A DNA stretch of 64,000 nucleotides, from positions 62,001 to 126,000 of the forward strand of contig VTPC01000880.1 of assembly GCA_011009095.1 (NCBI GenBank), in the 5' to 3' direction. Source of the DNA: Ignelater luminosus. Lineage: Eukaryota > Arthropoda > Insecta > Coleoptera > Elateridae. How positions within the stretch are numbered: position 1 is the first letter of the stretch; each line of letters opens with the position of its first letter. Under the pieces are notes generated by a model. It was not told the DNA's origin and ran no database searches. It was given only the letters and a program-made list of their open reading frames with translations. Positions 10,745 through 21,600 of this stretch are shown one piece after another. The translations under genes and the position numbers were made by a program.

Positions 10745-10910
10745 ACTTTAGATGACTTTAACCTAACCTCTAACCTAAATGCTTATAGCTTTTTAACTGG
10801 GCTTCTCCGGCACCTAAACTCAGTACTCCCGTGATTCTCTCGACAAGCCTGACAATATGAGACCTTAACTGACCTGATCCATGGTAGGCGGGCATACAGA
10901 AGTTCAGCCC
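10745..10910 (+). repeat. Dispersed repeat, copy 1 (second copy 43010-43165)
   Basis: Shared segments include ATGCTTATAGCTTTTTAAC versus ATGCTAATAGCTTTTTAAC, then TCTCGACAAGCCT and ATGGTAGGCGGGCATAC. The family is unknown and non-coding. Confidence 0.7.
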
Positions 10911-11329
10911 CTAAAATTAAGCGATTATCACTGGCTGCTCAGCTCCACGTTTGTTCCTTACACCTAGTAAAATCTCTTTTGCAATAATATTATTTCTTTT
11001 GAAATTGTCAACGTTACGCCACTGTACAACGCGACAAGGATGGAAAATGCTGGACTTTTGCTGTCCTTTACACCCGCCGTGCCACAGATGTTTCACTTTG
11101 ACAAATTTGTGGATTCTATTGCTCTCTCTCAAAGCATTTTGACATGTACTGCGCAAGCAGCACAGCGTGGTATGCACTTTTCATAAAACGCGCGTAGGCG
11201 TGGGAAACTCCCAGAGCTGCAAATGTAAATGTGCAGAGACAAAAAATGGGAACATTGGTGGAAACGAGAGTGAAATATCTGACTCTTATTTAATCTGTGA
11301 CCGTGCGAGTGGAGAGGTAGAGAGTTTAA

Positions 11330-11811
11330 TCACAGATTATAAAGGGGAACCAGATATTTCACTTGGTGTCGGCCCTTTGATGTCAGTGGTAAATGTTTGT
11401 CACTGTGCACATCCCCACACACACTTTTCCACCGAAAAACGTTTGCGTCATCTGACATGCGCAGATGACAGTTACCAGTGTTGGGTGTATAAAAGGGTGA
11501 AAACGCTAGATCTGAGATTAATATACTTACAATGTTTATTGTATACAAAAAAACAAAAGATAAATCTTGAAATGAAATTTACTATTAGATTGTAATTTAT
11601 ACACAGAATTCTTAAAATGAAATCAATGTGAATATACAATGCTACTCATAAGTAAAAACACGCCACCATTGCTCAGCAGTTTAGCATACACGATGAGTGA
11701 TGCGTACACGTGCACGGCTATTGCAATTCCTAGGAGTTTTTAGAAAAAGATAGAGTATCGGTCTGTAAAAACATCTAAGTGAAACATCTGGTTCCTCTCT
11801 ATAATCTGTGA
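11330..11811. mobile_element. MITE of 482 bp with TTTAA duplication
   Basis: The termini are TCACAGATTATA and its inverse, with imperfect TIRs of about 40 bp reaching GGAACCAGATRTTTCACTT. TTTAA directly abuts both ends (11325-11329 and 11812-11816). There is no coding capacity. The superfamily is not certain. Confidence 0.7.
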
Positions 11812-11834
11812 TTTAACGTATTTTTTGTCTCTTT

Positions 11835-12014
11835 TCTTTGACAAGTGTTCAAAAATGACATAATAAAAATAAAACAATATCAAGGCATTCTATTTTTGAC
11901 GACTTGATATATTGTTGCAACAATGTTGTTCACTATTACACCAGTTGTTCAATTTTCAAAAGATGTCGCCATTTAGGTGCAAATTGCCAGTCTAATATAA
12001 TAACAACCTAACTT
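11835..12014. repeat. Fragment related to the element at 53482-53760
   Basis: TTTGACAAGTGT followed by AATAAAACAATATCAAGGCA matches the right terminal part of the Mutator-like foldback element at 53482-53760. Only part is present and no duplication is seen. Confidence 0.5.
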
Positions 12015-12285
12015 TGCGCTGTAACATTGTTTTGTTCGACCATATCAACGGTCGCTATGGTTACAGATAGTCCATAGCAATGATAGCAACCCCATCTCCA
12101 TGGTTACAAATAGTATGTCAATATTTGAGTTATGATAAATTGAAAAGGCGTTAAATAAATGAGGTTAAAAACAAATGTCATAGTGAAAGAATGTTAATTT
12201 AAATAAATGAGGTTAAAATGAATGAAAATTAAAACATAAAATAAAATACACCGCGATTTATCACGGGTGGGCCTCCTAGTTTTTA
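12015..12285 (+). repeat. Dispersed repeat ending GGGCCTCCTAG (second copy 42603-42745)
   Basis: Both copies contain GACCATATCAAC, a CTATGGTTACAGATAGT segment, then AATGAGGTTARAATGAATGA, and end in ATTTATCRCG..TGGGCCTCCTAGT. This copy has extra internal duplication of the ATGGTTAC and AATGAGGTTAAAA segments. It is a non-coding interspersed repeat. Confidence 0.7.
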
Positions 12286-12946
12286 ACAAAACAAAGTGCT
12301 TTGCTGTTGTGGCAAAAGTATGACCACGAATTAGTAAACCAAAAGAAAATTTTCACAAAATAATGTGATTTCATTAATAAAACTACATTAATTGTTATTA
12401 AACTTTTTATTTTTTTAAGAGTATTCATAGTTACTGTAAAAAATTTGAGAATAAGTCCATAAAGTTTTTTGTATAAAAAAGCAAGATCTTTAAGCTTCTT
12501 GAATACAAAATTCGCCCCTTTATGATGTTAAAGACAATAATTATACACTGAATTACCTTTCTTGTCAGACCAAATATACTAATTTTTGTTACTTCGCTAA
12601 CTACATTAGCTTGGCACAAGTTGTGATGTAACATATGTAGTTTAATAAGGTTCCGATGAATAAATACTGATTTGATTAAGCTTAAGGCTGCACATTAATA
12701 AAATATAGGTATATGATTAAGATTAAGAAGATACGATCTTATCTAACATTAAATAACAATTTTATATTATCAAATGCATTGTTTGTATATTTAAAAATGG
12801 ATGAGTGTTGAAATGATGATTCCCTAATAAGAACTTCATCATTTCTTTAGCTCACCCTAATGAAAAAATTAATTTGGTAAAGACTATCTATAAAAAGTTT
12901 TTAGCCCATAAAAACACAAAAACTATGATTTCCAATTTTATTTATG
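12286..12946. other. Intergenic, 3' flank of the transporter gene
   Basis: AT-rich. The reverse complement of AATAAA occurs at 12937-12942, a few bases past the stop codon, and again near 12407, so the transcript end is not fixed. Nothing coding is seen. Confidence 0.4.
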
Positions 12947-15900
12947 TCAGGAATTCACTTCCTTTGTATTATTTAAAGGCTTTTCACTATTGTTAGCATC
13001 AGTATTATTCTTGTCAGTATTCTTTATATCTCTAGTTTCTTCTGTTGTTATGGTTTTTAAATGTTGTTCCTCTTCATCTGGAATTTCTTTTACCCTGTGA
13101 TAAAAAAAAATTAGACGATTTGTATCTGTGTGCATTATTGATTTAACTCACTTTCCAAATTGTTCTCCATCAGCAATTGTTTCTGGCAACTGTTTATTTA
13201 ATGTCTCTGGCAAAACTAAAGACAAACATCCTCCGATAAGAGAAAGAATTCCGAAAATGATCAGAGGGAACGGTTTCCATGCTTCACTCTAAAATAAAAA
13301 ATGCTACTTGTCAGTAAATTACAAACGAGAAACACAAGATTATTACAGTTAGATTAATTAACGGTGCGAATATTGATCCAATACGTGCTGATGTTGAACC
13401 TGCACCCAATCCAGCATTACGAATAACAGTAGGAAATTGTTCAGTTGAAAAGATATAAACGGTACCATAACTTGACGTGATAGCAAGTTTGCCAATCATT
13501 GCTAATGTTATAACAAGCCATTGTTGACCTAAAAATTAAACTGTTTATTTAAAATCGTTGAAGATATTTAACCACACTTAACTATCAGGCACGGCCATTG
13601 TTAACAACAAGGCGACACCAGCAGTGACCATACAGCCGCACAAAATTGTCTTTCTTCCCCATTTATTCAACGTAAACAACAGAAATGTGTAAGCTGGAAA
13701 TTCAACAGCGCCTGAGACTACAAAATTAAGATAATCATTGCCACCTAGATTACTCGTATTCCATGATAAGCCATAATAGGTCATGCTATTAGCAAACCTG
13801 AGAGGAGCAAAAAACTATTAAATTAAAAAAACAGTTAAAATTGGCTTTACCAGTCAAAAAATATAATAAGAGATCTCCGTCTCAAACTAGGATGTCTAAA
13901 AATGTCTAGAATCGTAGCTTTCTTCTCATTAGGATCTTTTGGCTTGACATCGCCAACTAAAAGTTGCTCTAATTGCTCATTGGATATTGTCACTTTATTC
14001 TCTTTAGCAGCAACTTGTATGAGTTTCATGGACTCTTGAAGACGGTTCTTTGTTAGTAGCCAACGTGCAGATTCAGGTATGAACCTAAATATTCTTCATT
14101 TAAATTGGCAGAGCAAATCGTCTATAATGTACTTACCACCAATAACAGAAAAATACAACTCCAGGCATCGTCAGGGCAATTTGTAAGCTTCTCCATTCTG
14201 TGATAAAGTAAGCAAACGCTGCTGTTAACATATAACCAAAGGAAAAGAACATTTGGCAAATAACACCAGCGAACAATCTATATTTTGGCCCAACCATTTC
14301 CATTGCTAGCAAGATTTAAATGATTTAATAATATATACAGTAAGTACTTTAATATACCAACCTATAACGTAAGCTACCAAGAAGACACCAGAAGTTGTAG
14401 CACCAACAATTGCACGTGATATGGTAAACGTCCAATATTCTGGTGCTATAGCTGCCAATACTCCAAAAATTACTTGAACGACTAAAGAAATGAAGAAAAT
14501 CAATTTCCTTCCAAATCTGTAGTTGGTATAAGATTAATATTTGATTTATTGAATTTTCTCGTTACAAACCTATCGGATAAGTCTCCGAAAATGATTGACC
14601 CTAACATAACTCCTAGCATAAACAGTGCATCTCCTAAAGCTCTCAAATATGATTGATCACACACCATATTCCACTAAAAATGTCTTATTGAAATTAAAAA
14701 TACATCAATTATTAAAGCAACAAAAAGAAATCAAATGATAACATAAATATAAAAATATATCTACCTCGATAACCGTGCTGCTTTCATATTTTCGATCATC
14801 ATAAATATAGGCTTCGCACGGAACTATCTTGTTGTCTTGCAACATGGAACACGATGAGTATTTTTGGGTTTTCGAGATGTATGGAAATGATGCATTAAGA
14901 ATATCCGGTGGTAATACATAGCTGGCGTTAGGTAATTCTGTTATTAATTGACACCTTGAAAGAAATAAAGAAAAAATTTGTTAAATTCTAAAGAAGAATC
15001 TGCAATTTAGAAATCAATCAATATAAAATAAAAATAACCTCAACTCTTATGTCACAATTGACAGGTTAAGTTGATTTCTCAATTTTGAGGTTACCTTGAG
15101 ACTTAGAGTAAATAGGGTTTTAGAGGTGCGACCTAATAGACTTTGGCGACTAGACTTTGAGTTGTGGATCAGGGGCAAGTGCGGATATGAGGGGGTGTTT
15201 TTACACACTTTTACATGTGCGTGATGGGTAGCGCCGTGATTAGTTCTACGGTAGTTGTTAGAACTAACGTAAGTACACGAAGTGGATTACGCCCAAACTA
15301 AAACTGTGCAGGTAGAGAAAGCAGAACCTGTATTATGATTTATGATCTTAAGGAAAGTCTTTCTTAGAAAGATCTAGGTACTTGTTGTCGGTCTTTGTAT
15401 TATATCTCTTTTAAAGTATTTTATTTTAAAACTGGTAGTATTCCCACTAACTAGAATATCCTGTTTTAGGAAGACCTGACAATCCTTCCGAAATTGCGAT
15501 GTTATCGTATTTCAGCTTTAAAATTATTCAACAAAACAATTTTATGATTTATTATTATACCAGTCTATATTTTTCGTAAGAGTAAATTATTAAGACATGA
15601 TATAAAAGATCTTGATCAATAAAGCGCGCTCTCTGTTTTTTATAATCTTATTTTATTAGCCAACTTATTGAAAACTTTTACATCAACACGCAGACAAATT
15701 GTCGCATTTTTAGCAGTGTTTTAGCAAAACACAACACGTAATTTCTAGTTTTCTTTTCAAATGCAAGCCGTTGCTTATTCCAAGGTAAGGAATGCCGGAT
15801 TCGCGATCAGCGACCCAAGAAACTATCTAGAACCCATTTTCGAGCTAAAATTCCAAACTTTTTTTTGAAATTGGGCAAAATTCTCCGATTTTCCACGGCC

Positions 15901-18900
15901 AGGATAGTTTTTTCGGAAAAATTACTATTGGATTAGTGATCGGCAACCAAAAAAACCACCTAGGACCCAATTTCGAGTTAAAATTCAAAATTTTCACGAA
16001 CAAGAAAAATTTTTCCAGAAATTAGATCAAACTTTTCGTTTTTCCATGGCCGGGCTCACTTTTCCGCATATTTTCACAAATAAAAAAAAATCTCCAGAAA
16101 GGGGGTGGTTAAAAGGGTTGGTTTTGCGATTTAGGACAGAAGGGGGCGGGGGGAAGGTCTCAATAGTTATGAATGACTTTGGGGTCATATAGAACTCATT
16201 GAAGAAAAGAGTTTTCAAATTCGTGCCGAGTGTTTTTTTTATTCTCCCAGCTCATTGACTGGACTAATCGGAACCGTAGTCTCTATTAACTATTAACAAT
16301 TCATTTAATTGTATATCGTCTAAAATATCTTTAATTAAAATATCCTGGCACGCGTGACATTTAAACTTGTACAAAGTGCGCCTTGAAGCATAACCAGCAA
16401 ACTATTTAATTCCACACCATTCTAAAGTAAAATCTTCAGTATTAACATCTACGTCTATTTGACTGAAGAAACTGACGTAACATTGCTGACATCCGCACTA
16501 TCACTTAATTCATCATATTTATCATTGCCAGTTTGAGTTGAAAAATTCTCATTTTCAAAAACAAAATTATCGTCATCATTTGCGCAGTTCGATTTTGAAA
16601 CAGATTTCTGCAATGATGATGGCCTAAGATTTTGCAATGCCAATCTAAAATGTTGCACTGATGAATTTGGATCAAACCCTCGGCGAAGGCGGATTTTTGA
16701 AAACAAATTCCCTATGGGATCCTGATTCAAACGGCTGGTTAAGAGAAAATACTGTGGATTTTGGATTTGTATATCGGCCCATAATGATAATATACCGGTA
16801 ATAGTTTATTTTGGAGAATTTTTTATCAAATTTAGATTTTGAATTTAAACGATCGAAGAGATCGTTTATTTGTAGTAAAAAGTCTGCAATGTCTTTTGCT
16901 GTAGACGAGTTTAATTCACCTGTTTGGTTTGCGGCAAACTCTTTACTAAAAATTTGTGTAGCCAACGACACATTTATTTTTTAGAAGCGATTAGGATTAA
17001 TGTGTTTGTCGTTAATTTTCGACATTAGATTTGATAATGTATTAAACTTGGAAATATTATACAATTTTACTATGTCATCCCAGCGGGCGGTCTTTCCTTC
17101 GAAAAATATACTTTGTTTAAGTAATGTATTACGAACGCTTTTAATTAAATGAGGAGCATCATATAGCACATGACCTTTTTTCTTATTGTAATAAAAATAG
17201 GGTTTTTCGCAGGTTATACCTAAAAGACTATTGACTTTTCTATTGTTCGATCCCTGGTCGGACACTATTGCTTTTACATTTAGGCCACAACGAGCAAGTT
17301 GTTTCAAATGATTCAATAATAATTTATGCAAACATGTGCCTAACATAGGGTCTGAAGATATATAGTATGACAAAGGCAATTACCAATTATCATAGTACCA
17401 GAAGTACAACAGTAGCATAAGCATTATAACAAACTAATTTGAGTTCAGACTATCAAATTAGAAATGCAACTAAACTAACGACACCTGTTGTAATGACTAA
17501 AGTTACCTACAGAAATACAGTAAATTGTTTATTATCAGGGCCGGTTGGAAGTTTTGCGGGGCCCAGGGCAACATTTTGCGGAGCCTTTAAAATAAAAAAA
17601 GAACACACTGCTTTTTCAGACATAGCATAACTCGTTTATTTTAAATATTTAGAAAAAATTAGAAATTTTATTTATTCTGAACATGTCGATACAAAGAATT
17701 AATTAAACCCGGCTCTTCAGCCGGCCCTGTTTATTATCTCTGTTCGGTTTCCCTAGATTTTTCCTTAACCCGGCAACAAATCACATCTGGATTCCACCAT
17801 GCAACAAAAGGATAAAAGCATTCCGTCATTCTAAAGAGGTAACAGTAAAACATGACGAAAGGAACTTGTCTGCCAAAAACTTATTTCTTTTAGAGTACAG
17901 TTTAAAAGTATTCTTTTAAAATAAACCTATAAATTACTTGCTCTTACATTCAATAGGTATTTTTACATCATATCCTTAGAAATCACTTTTTCGGGAATAA
18001 GTAGTTCAGTATCTAGTTTATTTTAGTTATAGCAAAGAGTATACTAAGTTATAATAGGTTAGTTGTAAGTATATTTCTGTGTTTGCTACATTTAGGAATT
18101 TTAATTTTAAAGTATTTTGTGTTTTCATGTACGCTAGAATTACAAACAATGGTAGTTAGAATTAAAGAAAAAGGATCAATTTCTAGGTACTTCATTTTTC
18201 GCTATGACAAAACGATTTTGAAGATTTGTCATTATGATTAATTTATATTACGTTATCAAGATTTTAATATAAATGTTTACTTATTCTTAAACCTCTTCCG
18301 CTAATTCAAAAATGATATTTGTAAACAGAAAAATCTCTCAAAATATTTGAGTATATTAGAAGCTATATTAGTTAAATCATATATCTATCTTTCTTGTACA
18401 TTTGTAGTCTCTTGTCTGGCGATGACTGTTTACAGATGTGGTTTGTGTCTTGAATGCGACCCTAGAGTGTGTTTCTAGGCTTGTGGGTGTGCGTATAAGA
18501 TAACCCTGAAACGAGTAGAGACATCTAGGTATCAGGAAAGTCAGTACTAGACACAGGGTTGTGTATAGCTGGTTCTCTAAAACCCCTATTTACTCTAAGC
18601 TTGAGAGTAAATTTAAAAAGACGTGTATCTATCTCCCATCCTTTATTAATAATAAATGGGGACTCTATAATTTAATAATAACAATTAAAAAAAAACCAAT
18701 AATTCAGACAGCGTTGTCAGAATTAGCGATAAATCTCCAGATTTGATGATTTCATAATTATTTTAGTTTTGACTGTTTCTGACTACGTTATTGCAACAAT
18801 GTTTTTCATTTATTAATTTCCAATTTATTTATTTTAATTATTAATGCTATAATAAAAAAAATAAAAAACGAAAAATTATTATTAAAAATATTAAAGGTGT

Positions 18901-19443
18901 TGCAATAAAAATCCATTTATTAGTTGTGCAAATTATTAATTAAGCAATACTCAAATTTATTACCGCGACAAACTTATTATTATTATCTTAAATATAAGAG
19001 AAGGTAAATAAATTCTCAATTAACAACTACTGTAATGTTTATCTCTAGTTTACAGTTGGCATCAGTCACACACACTTTTAAACAAAATAAAGAGTTGGCG
19101 TTGATTTGTTGCTTGTTTCGAACGTGTCGCTCGTAAACAAAAATACAACGACGACTATTCAACGGTGTCTGTTTATTAGAAATAGAAAATGTTATTTTAT
19201 AGTAAGCGCTATCATTGCATCATTGAAGATGTAGATACATACCGATGGTCCGGTTTTGCTTGTAGAAATACGTTGCCTAATTTATGAAAGGCACAGAGTA
19301 TCGCAGGTAGACATAATAACAAATAAATTCTTCGTTGGTATCTGTAAAGAGAAAAACGATATAATAAAACGGCAAAAAAGTAATTTAACGAATTGGCACC
19401 TTCCAAAATCTCCTAAGAGTGGTATCACGTCATCGTACCCCAT
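12947..19443 (-). CDS. Orct: Organic cation transporter-like SLC22-family carrier
   Basis: This is a major facilitator protein of the SLC22 (organic cation/carnitine transporter-like) family at the plasma membrane. Eleven minus-strand exons join in phase: 19400-19443, 19243-19341, 14765-14954, 14570-14673, 14362-14516, 14137-14305, 13851-14084, 13583-13797, 13347-13528, 13152-13288 and 12947-13094. The sum is 1677 bases, giving 558 residues. The start [19 protein letters not shown] is the family N-terminus, followed by the first membrane helix. A large extracellular loop carries Cys residues and possible NAS glycosylation sites. The MFS signature SDRFGRK follows the second helix, PESARWLL lies after the sixth, and EQFPTVIRN and [12 protein letters not shown] are in the C-half. 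The tail is acidic and Asn/Thr-rich. Intron 2 is 4.3 kb because of a P-type transposon. Substrate is unknown, and the symbol marks family resemblance rather than orthology. Confidence 0.93.
15815..16080. repeat. Imperfect tandem duplication, unit about 125-130 bp
   Basis: Two adjacent units share GATYAGYGAYC/CRRCC, ACCCAATTTCGAG-type, AAAATTC and CCAYGGCCRGG segments in the same order. They lie within the 3' half of the P-type transposon, downstream of its transposase. Confidence 0.55.
16455..17379 (-). pseudogene. P-element/THAP9-type transposase remnant
   Basis: From 17379 downward the frame reads [12 protein letters not shown], then [44 protein letters not shown] and [11 protein letters not shown]. 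This is the order of the RNase H-like catalytic and GTP-binding-adjacent regions of P/THAP9 transposases. An in-frame TAA at 16981-16983 breaks the chain just before a continuing VSLATQIFS segment, and a frameshift near 16680-16730 separates the C-terminal acidic part. The THAP zinc-finger N-terminus is not readable upstream. This copy cannot make active transposase. Confidence 0.85.
17536..17729. mobile_element. hAT-type MITE, 194 bp, nested in the P-type element
   Basis: The termini CAGGGCCGG...CCGGCCCTG are typical of hAT elements. A perfect 8-bp duplication TTTATTAT flanks it (17528-17535 and 17730-17737). No coding capacity. Confidence 0.9.
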
Positions 19444-20049
19444 GATGATGGAATGATCTGTAATCAAAAATCAAAAAATTATTAAATTAATCAAAGAAAT
19501 CTTTTTGCAAGCTTAACAGTTACTGCACACAGGTCACCAACCAGTGAAGTTATGATTATGGACTTCTGTACATTTGTTACAAGAACATTTTTATTGCTTG
19601 ACTGTAGCAAGATAATCCAAATAAACGTAATAATGCTGTTTGCGGTTTAGAAGAAGATTTTCAGTTAGAGAAAATGGATCAAAACGGCATTTACATATTT
19701 TACAGTGCCAAGAAAAGGCGAAAGAAAATCGCCGGTATTTGATTTCCCGGCTTGATCGCAACAAAACTACCGGAAAGGCTTAAGAATTGAACAACGAACT
19801 CGGATAGTCTCGAGGAAATTCTCTCTCTATTTTGTTCTATCGCCATATTCCCCGTATCGGCTGCTTAAGAATCCCAAGCGCAAATCCATTAGGATCCAAA
19901 AAGATCGCACGCGTCTTTCAACGAAGCGTGTAACAGCGAGATCGAAACCAGGTGAACACGTGGTACAGAATAATGGTGACAGTTGATGGAAAGAATTTCG
20001 GATCTACCATCTAAGCTGATAAGGTAGAACGGCGAAATTTCAAAAATGA
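19444..20049. promoter_or_regulatory. 5' flank of the transporter gene
   Basis: An in-frame upstream ATG (19467) would add eight residues (MITDHSII), but the family start at 19443 is preferred. I see no clear TATA box, and no other gene can be supported. Confidence 0.35.
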
Positions 20050-21600
20050 AAAACCTGCGGTGGGTCAATGTCGGCTACTGCCTTCTATTAGCCTTCCGAA
20101 AATTTTCAAATAAAAATACGGATCGATCTACGCACGCAAAGATCCGCCTGCAATGGGCCAAAATCGAACTCTGCGCTCTGATGACCTCCTAAAAGAGGTA
20201 AATATCGTACAGGACACCTGCGGTGGTTCAAAATCGGCTTTCTATTTTCATTGACCTCCTAAGAACGTCACGTACGACAACAGATTGAGCTGCGCACGCA
20301 ACAGACCAAGGTCAGGTTTCGCTGTTTGTCGAGCTTCTAAGAGCGCTACAAATTCCACAAGCAACCTGCGGTGGACCGGGTCGGGTTTCGTCTTCCTTCG
20401 CAAAGTACCGACTTCGGTCGGGCCAATCGCTATTGCGCTACAGTGCTACTCTTCTTCTAACCTTCTTGAAGTAGAAACGGGTACGGCCGCCTGCGACGAC
20501 GATCGATTGGAATCCCCTTTGATTGAAAACAGATGAATTTTCATTTTCTAAATATCAGCCACCGCCCTATATTAGCCTTTCGAAAGCTTTCAAATACAAA
20601 CGCGAATCGATTTTCGCACGCAAAAGGAGCAAAAGAAGCTGAATATCCTACACTTGCGGTGGCCCAAAGTCGGGTTTCGTCCTCCACCAACCTTCTAAAA
20701 GAAATACATAATTCATAGGCTACTCGCAGTGGCTCAATGTCTGCCACTGCCCTATACCGACCTTATAAAAAACGTCACATACAAACACGAATCGAACTAT
20801 CCACACAACGGGCTACTTACGGTGGCCTAAGGTCAAGCTCCGGCTTTCGTCAACTTCCTAACAGAGGTAAATATAGAACAGGTCACCAGTGATGGCTCAA
20901 TGTCTGTCACCACCCTCGATTGACTTTTTGAAAAATTGCAAATACGAACACGGATCGAGCTACGCACGCAACAAGTCACCCAAGGTCAGATTTCGTCCTC
21001 CATCAATCTTCTAAAACAAATACATAATCCAAGGCTACCTGCGGTGACTCGACGTTTGCTTCCGGCTTCTATTGACCTTCGGGAAACTGTCAAGTACAAA
21101 CACGGATCGCGCTACGCACGCAACAGGCCACCTGTGGTAGTACGAGGTCAAATGTCGTGGCACCTATACCTTCTAAAAGAGCTAAATATCGTATAGGCCA
21201 CTTGCGGTGGCCCAAAGTCGAGTTTCATTCTCCATCAACCTTCTAAGAAAGGTACTTATAAGCAGAGATCACTTCTTTTATCCTGCATCAACTCTCAAAA
21301 GAGGTATACATTTCAAAGACCACCGGAGGTGGCTCAATGTCTGTCACTGGCCTCTATTGACCATATGAAGGTTATGCACGCAACAGGCCACCTGCGGTGG
21401 CACAAGATGATGTTTGGTGCTACAAAAATTACATATCCTACAGGTCACCTGTGGTGGCCCAAAGTCGAGTTTTGTCCTCCATTAACCTTCTAAAATTGTC
21501 AAAGACAACAAAAAATTAAGCTGCGCACGCAACAGGCAATCAGCGGTAGCGCAGGATCGAGTTTCGCTCGCCGTCAACGTTTTAATAGAGATACATACAG
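20050..21600 (+). repeat. Degenerate tandem array (satellite-like), GC-richer than surroundings
   Basis: The array alternates two modules. One starts ACCTGCGGTGGCTCAATGTC and runs into ATACAAACACGGATCGAGCT and ACGCACGCAACAGGCCACC. The other reads GCGGTGGCCCAAAGTCGRGTT, then TTCGTCCTCC and AACCTTCTAAAAGAGGTAAA. More than a dozen GGTGG-type unit starts can be counted over 1.5 kb, with composite periods of roughly 130-190 bp and much divergence. Open frames inside it are not genes. Confidence 0.8.

Larger units (their letters stand above)
10385..11300. repeat. Large foldback repeat with about 200-240 bp arms
   Basis: The left arm (about 10385-10625) and right arm (about 11100-11300) are inverted copies. 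Both contain CAATGTTCCCATTTTTTGTC in the orientation of the arm, then a TTTACATTTGC segment, GCAGTACATGTCAAAA and CTTTGAGAGAGAG. Open frames here (10201-10482 minus and 11167-11595 plus) give near-identical peptides because they lie on the two arms, not because they are genes. The spacer includes a separate repeat at 10745-10910. Confidence 0.75.
15102..18599 (-). mobile_element. P-element-type DNA transposon (decayed), inside transporter intron 2
   Basis: The ends are imperfect inverted repeats beginning CTTAGAGTAAATAGGG and extending about 25 bp through TTTTAGAG. An exact 7-bp duplication CTTGAGA flanks the element (15095-15101 and 18600-18606), close to the 8 bp typical of P elements. At 3.5 kb it has roughly the length of an autonomous copy. 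Its transposase relic runs on the minus strand (16455-17379). It also holds a hAT MITE at 17536-17729. The host intron still splices in phase in my model. Confidence 0.8.
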
